Origin: Macrostomum hystrix
Taxonomy: Eukaryota; Platyhelminthes; Macrostomidae
Assembly: GCA_950097015.1 (NCBI GenBank)
Contig: CATNEN010000037.1
Coordinates: 4,481,347 to 4,545,346 of the forward strand
Direction of reading: 5' to 3'
DNA length: 64,000 bases
The notes below the pieces were generated by a model. That model had not been told where the DNA came from and searched no databases. It saw nothing but the letters and a program-made list of their open reading frames with translations. Made by a program: the position numbers and the translations under genes. Shown here in pieces: positions 20,301-29,211 of the stretch. Every line of letters starts with the position of its first letter. Position 1 is the first letter of the stretch.

Positions 20301-23253
20301 AGCAGACAACAAGTTAAAATGCTGTAATTCTAAGGCAGAATTTAAACTAGCATTTTCTTAATCACTACCAAAAAGTAAACTAGTAATACAGGCACTGCTC
20401 TGTATGCACTCAGAGCTATATTGAGTGTATATACACTCATGTTATTTTGTACATATGCTTTGCACATTTGTGTTGTCTACACACCCTTTGGGGGTCACTT
20501 TCAACCTACCTGATCAATATTGTTGTGTTTGCTAGTGTATATAAGTATTTGATCTCTTCTTGGTGTATTCAAATACAGATTGTAGTTTCTCTCATATTCT
20601 TGGCTCTTAGAAGAAATAATATAGCTAAGACATTTTTTAAGAAAAAGTTGTCAAAAATTTGCTTTTACTTTCCCATATTCTTATTCATAGGCTTATACAC
20701 AATATTTATATTTTTGTTTTCACTAAAATTTTAAATAGCAACAAGAAAACTGTTGTTACAATATATATAATATATATATATTTGCTATGTTCTCATTGCT
20801 ATGATTATCATAAAAATAACTGCTTTTACATAGCTAATAATGTTATATTAAAACAGCTACAGACAGCTGTTTGCTAAGATAAACATTAGACTTCAGGGTA
20901 ACAAAACATAAAAATGTATTTAAAAAATATTGGCATTGATTATACCACTTTCTAAACATAAAGACCAAGATAACAGTTTGAACATTATCTAAAATATTGT
21001 TATGCAGACTGAATCAAGAAACTGTATAAACAGTTTAATAAGATAGCTCTTTTACACAAAGCATTAGTCATAATCATAATCTATATATATAAAAGTGAAA
21101 ACTCTGTCTGTCTGTCTGTGTGTGTGCAACCTTTTGTCTTTATAGACGCCGAAACCGCTCAACCAAATCGCACCAAACTTTGCACATACCTAAAACCACC
21201 TACGCTGAGTGCAATAGGCTACTCAAATTCCCGAAAAATCATTTCCTTCCTGCTCAAAAGTGCAAAAAACTGCTCAAAAATCGTCAAAAAATCACTCAAT
21301 TCGACATATCGTCGCCCCACTTTGTCAGATTTTCTCCAAATTTGATCCACTTACACTTTACATGTTTTCCAACAATGCTGTCAATTTTGAACATCTCTAC
21401 TCAATCCAGAGCAAAGCTGCATCATCTCAAAGTGAGTCACTTTTTGTTTTCCGAGGACAGCCACCCCAACTCCCCTCCGCCACTCTGCGGGCCAAATTTT
21501 ATTACAGCCACCCCCTCCCTTCCCCGGGCGCCGAAGCCCCAGACTGTACATTGTATTTTAAGACGTGAATGTACACAGCCCAAACCCCTAGACTGTCTAC
21601 TGGCCCCCAAGCAGCACTGAGACTGAGTGCGGTGAGTGCGGTGGCGTCCCAGTGCGCAGGGCTCTCCGGTCGATATTTCTCTCCAGCCAGCCTGGGATAG
21701 AAGAAAGAGAGAGGCTGGCGTTGACTGGCTGTCAGAGAGGGCAATTCTGTGTCGTAGAAATGATGCCGCCAACGAAATTAACTACCAACTGCTTCAGGAG
21801 TTGCCAGGTGCAGTTTTCACCTACAAGTCAATTGATACAACGTTGACTGATGACACCGCTGTGGAGTATCCTGTTGAGTTTCTGAACTCTCTAGATCCTC
21901 CTGGAACTCCATCGCACAACTTGCAGCTGAAAGTTGGGGCACCAATTATGCTCCTCCGCAACCTGAATGCGCCAAGGCTGTGTAACGGCACCAGACTGAT
22001 AGTCAGGCGGCTCTTCCCACACGTGATTGAGGCCACAATAATGACTGGATCTGGCAGAGGAGAGTCTGTGTTCGTTCCCCGGATTCCAATTATCCCCACG
22101 GACCTGCCTTTTCAGTTCAAGCGACTGCAGTTCCCTGTGAGAGTGTGCTTTGCGATGACTATTAACAAGGCTCAGGGACAGTCACTGAAGGTGGCTGGCA
22201 TCAACCTGGAGACTCCTTGCTTCTCGCATGGGCAGCTTTATGTCGCCTGCTCCCGTGTTGGAACTCCAGCTGGCCTATTCATTTTTGCACCAAGGGGAAG
22301 AACGAAGAATGTGGTGTATCCCCAGGCCTTGAGGTGACTCGCAAGCAATTAATAGAAAAGTAGTCACGAATTGACCTTGACCTGTCTAACTCTGAACTCT
22401 GAAACAGTTTAATTTTGTTTCTTTGACATTGTTATTGTTATGCCATGGCTATTTTCCTTATGTATACGCGTGTACATGCATACTGTATACAGAGGCAGAT
22501 TTAGGGGGGGGCGGGGGGGCAGTTGCCCCCATAAATTTTAATCATGGGAATAAGATGCCCCCACCAGGGGCGCCAGTCGCAGCACTGGCGCCCCTTTTCG
22601 GCCGCTGGCGCCCCTTTTTCAGCTGCTGGCTCCCGTTTTTCAGCCGCTGGCGCCCTTTCTTGGCTCCTGGCGCCCTTTTTCGGCCGCTGGCACCCCCTCT
22701 GTGATTCTCATGGCGCTCCCCTGACAGACCGCCCCAAAACAAAATTCCTGGATCTGCCACTGACTGTATAGAGGAGTGGCTAAGAGACATGTTTCTAAAG
22801 AAGTAATCAAGAGGGGGCTGTTTGGACAAACTTTTCACTTATTTTTTACTTAAAACGCCCTTAAACAAACTTTTCACTTTTCATTAATGCAGTAAATAAA
22901 TAAATGGTGACCTTCACTATAAAGTTAATACAGAGATGTGAATTGCTTACTGCTTTGCTTTAAATTTCTGCCCCAAAAACAACGGGCAAAAAAAGCTAGT
23001 ATATTATATACCTTAGGGGCTTAGCTAGCTATTTCCTAAATAATATTTTGGATTTAATTGAATAGTAGGCCTAAATAATATTTTTGTCTTTATTGTATCT
23101 AATTTGCAAAACATGACAAAAACATTTTCATAAGCATAGCTATGAGCAACTTACTTTCGAAAACTGAAGAGTCAAAGCACTTTTCCCAACTCCTCCACTT
23201 CCAATCACCACAATCTTAATTGGTTTTACAGACTTTGATGCACCTTTTGACAT
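17367..23253 (-). CDS. M-Ras/R-Ras-like small GTPase with CaaX box, four exons
   Basis: A membrane-anchored Ras-subfamily GTPase of 197 residues. CDS exons are 23253-23155, 20127-20025, 19889-19559 and 17427-17367; all junctions are GT-AG and keep phase. Exon 1 gives the P-loop GSGGVGKS (residues 18-25). Exon 2 gives switch [10 protein letters not shown] and LDILDTAG. Exon 3 gives QEEF (switch II, Q69), NKID, and ETSAK, and ends HDLVRLL with donor AG|GTGAGA. The last exon supplies a polybasic tail ([11 protein letters not shown]) and CGLL, a CaaX box ending in Leu, as expected for geranylgeranylation. The G12, G13 and Q61 equivalents are all glycine, glycine and glutamine. RVKDREAFP and FHDLVR favour M-Ras over Ras or Rap. 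Intron 1 (3 kb) contains a Helitron and a nested MITE; intron 3 (2.1 kb) contains a large minisatellite. Confidence 0.92.
17522..19195. repeat. 30-bp minisatellite with 851-bp higher-order repeat, in Ras intron 3
   Basis: About 55 copies of CAGAATCCAGTCCCATCCCT plus AGTTATCCAG. The diverged unit with TAGTCCTGACTGCATGTCTG occurs at about 17538 and again 851 bp later, and variant units (TCAAG, AATTATC, TCCCGTCCCT) follow in nearly the same order in both halves. The period gives open frames on both strands ([10 protein letters not shown] type on plus), which I do not call genes. The array lies between the exon ending at 19559 and the CaaX exon at 17427. Confidence 0.95.
19196..19558. other. Ras intron 3, unique part
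   Basis: AT-rich intronic sequence between the minisatellite and the GTGAGA donor at 19558. No exon seen. Confidence 0.5.
20128..21079. other. Ras intron 1, AT-rich part
   Basis: Unique AT-rich intron DNA between exon 2 and the Helitron. No other feature supported. Confidence 0.5.
21636..22337 (+). pseudogene. Truncated Helitron PIF1-like helicase, C-terminal part
   Basis: The last roughly 200 residues of a Helitron Rep/helicase protein are in frame up to the stop at 22337. Recognisable segments are [15 protein letters not shown], a [23 protein letters not shown] segment, the helicase motif [17 protein letters not shown], and [20 protein letters not shown]. The Walker A and B motifs and the HUH nuclease are absent, and the region upstream of about residue 30 is unrelated, so this is a remnant rather than a functional gene. 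It is on the strand opposite to the host Ras gene. Confidence 0.85.
22482..22770. mobile_element. hAT-type MITE nested in the Helitron
   Basis: A 273-bp non-coding element (22490-22762) with imperfect 16-bp terminal inverted repeats, CAGAGGCAGATTTAGG against CAGTGGCAGATCCAGG (13 of 16 match). It is flanked by identical 8-bp duplications ACTGTATA (22482-22489 and 22763-22770). The interior has several CTGGCGCCCCTTTTTC-like repeats. The CAGNGGC..GATCCAGG ends are of the kind seen on many hAT elements. Its terminal sequence differs from the autonomous hAT at 8.6 kb, so that transposase is unlikely to be its partner. Confidence 0.9.
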
Positions 23254-24850
23254 TTCAGCCCTACTATATGATTTCACAGGCAAAATTAAGTAGGCCTACT
23301 TATTAAGAGGTCAGGACTATTGTGAATTGTTTGCCAGTTCTTTTGCTGTACTTGGAGAACCTCTTGTGAATCTTGTGATATTGTGAAATGTTAAGTTAAA
23401 TGATAGGTTAGCTAATAACAGCAAGCTTATTGCTATAAAAATAATAATAGAACTGGTTAAAGAATGCTTCAAGTCAACATGACAATCGTCAACCAGTTTG
23501 TGACCTTAATTTATTTGATATTATGCAATTTTTAGCTTTAGCTTGCCTAGCGCAGCTATTTAAGCCAATGCAGGCCAGATAAAAAATATAAATTTACCTT
23601 ATGTACGGCTACCTAGTTCACAAAATAAATATGTATGCTACAATCAAGTATGATACTGCTATGCCAGCATGTGAACTGAGCTTAAATGTTGTCCAGTGTC
23701 AGTGATGGCATTTCTATTTTAAGAATTCACTGTTCCAATTCGCAACAGTAAACTTTAACCGCTTGCAAACTCGTAATACAACATTTACTTTGATGAATCT
23801 AAGAAAATATATCATTATACGATATACTCATGCTAATAAAAAACTCTCAAGCTAATATTTGTTTGTTTTGCGTTCTTTTTTGGAATGATAGCTTACTTAG
23901 AAACAAACAGTGATAATTTAAACTGTCCTAAATTACGCATGATACATTGATACCATTTTCAATGCAAATATTAACTGCCTAAATATTAAATATTAACTAC
24001 TAAATATGTCTTTATATTTACAATAATTAGTCTACTTACTTTAAAATCGACCGCTTAGTATAGCAGTATGTATTCTTTTAATCTGTTTTGTGTACAAGTA
24101 CTACTAGTAATTCGTTATCATCGTACCCTTAAACCCTATTCTTGTTTTGTTTTTTAGTGTGCAGTATAAAATCGTGACATTTTATTCACTTCTCATGATT
24201 ATCATTTTTCTAGTTTCTTTTGTGCCAATTTATCTTGTCTTGTAACAAAAAAAATTTTATTCCTAAGTTTGAAAGTCTTATAACCATAGGGCTAGGCCTA
24301 TGATGTGCTGTTCACTCAGAGTGAATATCTCTTATATTAAACATCATTTGTGTAATTAAAAATAGTTAACAAAAAAACAATAGCAAATTATGCTATTCTC
24401 TGCCAGAACCTAGCTTAAGTAGTAATATGACAGCTAGGCATTTCTTTGTTAACTGATGGTGAACAAGCTTGGTCATTGAAGAAAAATTATGTTAGCTAGT
24501 CCAAGCTAGTCCATCAAAAATGCCAGTGCCACCATGTTTAATAATTATTTTTAGTTCTGATAATTCTGGATTTAGCTCCACTCATTCATAAGCTTTCAGT
24601 TTGTTTCCTTTTGATTTGAATATGTGGCTAGCCTATACTATAAACTAGAAATTTAAACTAACTTTCATTTTTAGCTGAAGGATTTCTCCGTTCCAAGTGC
24701 TGGATTTGAAATGTTTTACTTAATTTCACTGTAGCCTGTGTCAGCTAGATACTCATCTGCTGCTAGCAAGTGTTACTACCACCCTCTCCTCATCAACAAC
24801 ACTTCAAGCTAGCCTGATTCTGAGCTGCTAGCTTACAGCTGCAGCCAAGC
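23254..24850. other. Divergent intergenic region between Ras-like gene and HS6ST
   Basis: About 1.6 kb of AT-rich DNA separating the two divergently transcribed genes; both promoters should be here. No TATA box, repeat array or further exon that I can support. Confidence 0.5.
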
Positions 24851-26731
24851 ATGACTGGGTCAAGTCGCCGCCTGTGCCTGGCTGCTTTAGCCGTCAGCTT
24901 CATCGCCTGCTGCCTCCTCCTAATATCATGGCGGGGCATTGTTTCTGACAGCGGAAGTCGACACCTCGTTGCTGGCCTGTTTGATCGGCGAAACAGCACT
25001 GACGGCGATATTTGGCCGCCGTGGCCACCTCTGAACCTGACAAACGGCTCTAGCGCGCTAGTGCTTGTCCACATCCAGAAGACTGGCGGCTCATCACTTG
25101 ATCGTCAATTTGTTCGCGCCGGAGTTCGCGGCCTGCCGTGCGAGTGCCAACGCGGCCGCAAGCGCTGCCGCTGTTTAAACCCAGCCGGCGTCGATTGGCT
25201 GCTGAGCCGTGGCACCGCGGGCTGGGCCTGCGGCCTCCATGCCAGCCTGGCCGCCTTGCGCGCCTGCGCGCCAGCCTGGCGCCGCTTCCGGCCAGGCGTC
25301 CGGCTGCACTACATCAGCGTTCTTCGCCGACCAATTGATCGCTTTCTATCCGAATGGCGCCATGTTCGACGCGGCGCCACTTGGAGCGCCTCGCGTAGAT
25401 TCTGCGACGGCCAACCGACGCAGCCCCAGCCGGAGCCGTGCTACACAGACGAAGACTGGCAGGATGTCAGCCTGGCTGAATTCTCAAATTGTCAGCGCAA
25501 TCCGGCCAGGAATCGCCAGAGCCGAATGCTCGCCAGCCTGGTTGGGGCGGAGTGTCACGACGGCGAGCGCATGCTGGCCGGGGCCCTCGCCAACCTGCCC
25601 AGACTGGCCTTTGTCGGCCTCACCGAGTACCAGGTGAGGGTGGGGGCCAAATCAAACATGTTTGAAGAGCTTCGGAATCCTAAGGTCCGGAATTCGAATC
25701 TCAGTCGAAGGGAAAATGTGTGTCCTTTGACATGATATTTCCCATTGAGCTTCAAATCTAACAGCCTAAATGGATCTGGGGGTTTTGCGGCCCCCAGTCC
25801 GTGGACTGAAAAGCTGTACAGAGCCTTTGGATGCGCCGCGCAATTTTTGAGACTATGCTACTACTAGCTTTATATTTAGTCCAACTATGCTCGGTAACGG
25901 GGTGAGTGTCAAATCGGTCTAACGCGTTTGACTCTCTCGCACCAAGGTCCCTGAGTTCGATTCCGCTGTGTGGCCACATTTAGCTCGTATTTAGGCGAAG
26001 CCGCGGAGAGAAGGCTTGGGGGCATGTCGTGCAATATTCGAGCGTACACCCATGATGGCTAACCTCCAAGGCACAGTGAAAGTGTTCGCTGCCTGACGAT
26101 GAGAAAGTCAGGGCAGATGTCCGCACCTGTGTGAGTGTGTGCCTGTGTTCAGTATATGTGTGCTTGTGTGCTAAGGAGTCAGCGGAATGGGCAGAATGTA
26201 GCGGGTAGCGAGTCTAGTATCACCGAATAATGCGCGATTGCCCGCAGCCCTCTATTTACATTTTTTGGAAAAACTATAACTTAGGGTAAGCGGTTTAAGT
26301 ACCCGAATCTTTGGCAACCACAACAGGTGCTCAACCAGTACCAGCTGACCCGCGGCCTGGGCCTCCTATTCAATCGGCTATTCTGGCAGCACGATGCCAC
26401 CGTGGCCGGCCAGATCAACGTCACCGCCGCGGACCTGGCCATGGCCGAGTCCGCCACCCGCCTAGACGCCCGACTGTACGCCGCCGCGGAGCAATTATTT
26501 TTCGACCGCACCCGGCGGCTCCTGTCAGACGACGCCCTCGTGGCCGACTTTGATCCCGGCTTGGCTGGTGACCTCGCTGGCCTCGACACGGCCGGGCTTC
26601 GCGCGCTGGCGCCCAGGCTGGAGGCGGCCGCGGCTGGCGTGCTGCGCCGGCTGGGAGCGCGCGATGTCAGCGCCGCCGAGCGACGCCGAGTTCGACAGCG
26701 AGTTGAAGATAAACTAATTGAATCTCAGTGA
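24851..26731 (+). CDS. HS6ST: Heparan-sulfate 6-O-sulfotransferase, two exons
   Basis: A Golgi type II enzyme that transfers sulfate from PAPS to the 6-O position of glucosamine in heparan sulfate. Exon 1 is 24851-25633 (261 codons), ending TACCAG|GTGAGG. Exon 2 is 26327-26731 (134 codons plus stop) in phase 0. Total 395 residues, normal for the family. Visible are the N-terminal membrane anchor (residues about 8-27), the PAPS 5'-phosphosulfate loop HIQKTGGSS (74-82), the Cys-rich CECQRGRKRCRC, the motif GWACGLHA with the proposed catalytic His (130), the 3'-phosphate motif SVLRRPIDRFLSEWRHVRRG, then RFCDGQPT, SLAEF, NRQSRMLA and LAFVGLTEYQ. Exon 2 continues LNQYQLTRGLGLLFNRLF. It is GC-rich compared with flanking DNA. 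The intron holds two SINEs. Confidence 0.93.
25660..25850 (+). repeat. SINE-B copy 2 in HS6ST intron
   Basis: Shares with the 5.0-5.2 kb copy GGTCCGGAATTCGAATCTCAG (B-box region), GGGAAAATGTGTGTCCTTTGA, then AAATGGATCTGGGGG and the palindromic core CAGTCCGTGGACTG (25795-25808). It continues with AAGCTGTACAGAGC, shared with the 55.9 kb copy. Confidence 0.7.
25886..26262 (+). repeat. SINE-A copy 2 in HS6ST intron
   Basis: The tRNA-like head contains TCGGTCTAACGCGTTTGACTC and GGTCCCTGAGTTCGATTCC (B box). The body has GAAGCCGCGGAGAGAAGGCTTG, GTCGTGCAATATTCGAG, CTGCCTGACGATGAGAAAGTC, GCAGATGTCCGCACCTGTG, AGTCAGCGGAATGGGCAGAA and a 3' end ATTGCCCGCAG. It is the longest copy, co-linear with the copy at 55.5 kb. 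Confidence 0.85.
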
Positions 26732-26834
26732 GCTTTATCTTGCTTTCTGCCCGCTAGCCAATCTCCTCTGCTTTCCATTTTTCCCTATTTTCTTGTTTGG
26801 TATTCATCAGCCCAGCAGAACCCAATTCTTCTGC

Positions 26835-27500
26835 TCCTAGTGGAGACACAGGATGGATGAGACACAGGACAAATGTGACACAGGATAGATGTGACACAGG
26901 ACAAATGTGACACAGGGTAGATGTGACACAGGATAGATGTGACACAGGACAAATGTGACACAGGATAGATGTGACATAGGATAGATGAGACACAGGACAG
27001 ATGAGACACGGGATATATGAGACACGGGGTAGATGAGACACAGGACAGTTGAGACACAGGACAGATGAGACACAGGACAGATGAGACACAGGGCAGATGA
27101 GACACAGGATAGATGTGACACAGGACAAATGTGACACAGGACAGATGTGACACAGGACAAATGTGACACAGGATAGATGTGACACAGGATAGATGAGACA
27201 CAGGACAGATGAGACACGGGATATATGAGACACGGGGTAGATGAGACACAGGACAGTTGAGACACAGGAGAGATGAGACACAGGACAGATGAGACACGGG
27301 ATATATGGGACACGGGATATATGAGACACGGGGTAGATGAGACACAGGACAGTTGAGACACAGGATAGATGAGACACAGGAGAGATGAGACACAGGATAG
27401 ATGAGACACAGGAGAGATGAAACATAATTCATGAGATATAAGAGATGTGAAGAATAATTGATGAGACAGGGAAGATGTAAATAATGATAGATGAGAAACG
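26835..27500. repeat. 16-bp minisatellite
   Basis: About 38 copies of GAGACACAGGACAGAT-type units with GTGACACAGGATAGAT variants. The period is not a multiple of three and the unit has no minus-strand stop, so all three minus frames stay open for hundreds of bases. It lies in the 3' flank of HS6ST. Confidence 0.93.
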
Positions 27501-28420
27501 ATTGAGGTGATGGATGGGACCAGTGGACTACGAGCATAGATTTTGTGTCTTCAGTAGCTCAGCAGTCGACCCCTGTCGGTATCGGCTTAAAACTAATTGA
27601 AAAAGTACTTAACATTAATGTCGCCCAACAAGCTGTAAACAGTTTTGGGCATCGATACAAAAAAGTGGGGAAAGAAAAGCATTCGAAATTTTGTATCGAT
27701 GTATCTTGTTAAACCGCAATCAGTATTTGTTTGCAAACATTTGTTCTCTCAAAATGAAAAGATGTTAAATGAATTGTAGAATTGGTCCAATGTTAACTGA
27801 TATTTTACATCAGATAACAGCAAGCTTGTTAGACTTTACTAATTAAAGTTTTGTTTAACTGACAGCCTTTTGTTGATTTGCGCGGACCAGTCTGTAGATA
27901 GGCTTATCAGTTTAATCCATTCATATTATACATCTGACATACATTGTATATGTTGTGAATAATTTTGTAATAAAATAGAAAACTTACACAAAATCATTTT
28001 TACGCTTGCAATAACCGTAACTGCTAAGGTCGTATATTCTGAGTAAATATCTCGAAACACACTTTTATTTAGTCAGTTTTATTGACCTGGATATTAAGTT
28101 CGATTTGTCTTTCAATAAAAACATAACAACCCTCTGTCTACAAGTATACTACTTACAGTACTCGGTAGCAAAAAAGCTCTGATACAGCTAAAATCTGAAT
28201 AAATCAATAATGGCCTTCAATAAATAGGTAGTAAAATTTCGGAGCTTCTGTACAGCTGCAGACATTAACATGATTCAAGAGTTAAAAAAGCTGGTTTTAT
28301 AAAATAATACGCTGACTATACTGAGGTTATTCATTTGTCTTGGTGTCTATACGATTTACGTATAAAATGTTTGATTATGTTTGTTGATCTAAGGGTCAGT
28401 CAATTGTAGCCGATAATTGA
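27501..28420. other. Intergenic DNA, nothing recognised
   Basis: AT-rich sequence between two minisatellites, downstream of HS6ST and of the convergent amidase gene. No exon or mobile-element end found. Confidence 0.5.
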
Positions 28421-29165
28421 AGCCACCAACTTACACCCCACTGTAGCAACCAACGTACACCAACTATAGCCACCAACTTGCACCCTACTGTAGTCACCAA
28501 CTTGCACCCTATTGAAGCCGCCAACTTGCACCCTACTGAAGCCACCAACTTGTACCCTATTGAAGCCACCAACTTGCACCCTATTGAAGCCACCAACTTG
28601 CACACTATTGAAGCCACCAACTTGCACCCTACTGAAGCCACCAACTTGCACCCTACTGAAGCCACCAACTTGCACCCTATTGAAGCCACCAACTTGCACC
28701 CTATTGAAGCCACCAACTTGCACCCTATTGAAGCCACCAACTTGCACCCTATTGAAGCCACCAACTTGCACCCTATTGAAGCCACCAACTTGCACCCTAC
28801 TGAATCTACCAACTTGCACCCTACTGAAGCCACCAACTTGCACCCTACTTGAAGCCACCAACTTGTACCCTACTGAAGCCACCAACTTGCACCCTATTGA
28901 AGCCACCAACTTGCACACTATTGAAGCCACCAACTTGCACCCTATTGAAGCCACCAACTTGCACCCTAATGTAGTCACCAACTTGCACCCTATTGAAGCC
29001 GCCAACTTGCACCCTACTGAAGCCGCCAACTTGCACCCTACTGAAGCCGCCAACTTGCACCCTACTGAAGCCACCAACTTGCACCCTACTGAAGCCACCA
29101 ACTTGCACCCTACTGAAGCCACCAACTTGCACCCTACTGAAGCCACCAACTTGCACCTATTGTGT
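28421..29165. repeat. 24-bp minisatellite
   Basis: About 31 copies of CCACCAACTTGCACCCTATT plus GAAG. Open frames on both strands (THLHPIEA or GCKLVASI types) result from the period. The array abuts the 3' end of the amidase gene. Confidence 0.93.
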
Positions 29166-29211
29166 ATTAGTTGGTGTGATTCCTGCATATCTCAGTCTTG
29201 CATAGCGTCCT

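Larger units (their letters stand above)
21080..22999 (+). mobile_element. Internally deleted Helitron in Ras intron 1
   Basis: The left end reads A|TCTATATATATAAAAGTG followed by the TCTGTCTGTC and GACGCCGAAACCGCTCAACC segment typical of animal Helitron 5' ends. The right end has a short hairpin (GCCC-loop-GGGC near 22972-22987), an A tract and GCTAG|T at 22999/23000. Host A at the left and T at the right fit the A-T target preference. The Rep domain and most of the helicase are missing. A MITE is nested near the right end. Confidence 0.85.

Noticed and set aside
26754-27537. Cys-rich repeat proteins in three minus frames
   Set aside because: The 16-bp unit has no stop in any minus frame, so all three are open; this is array arithmetic.
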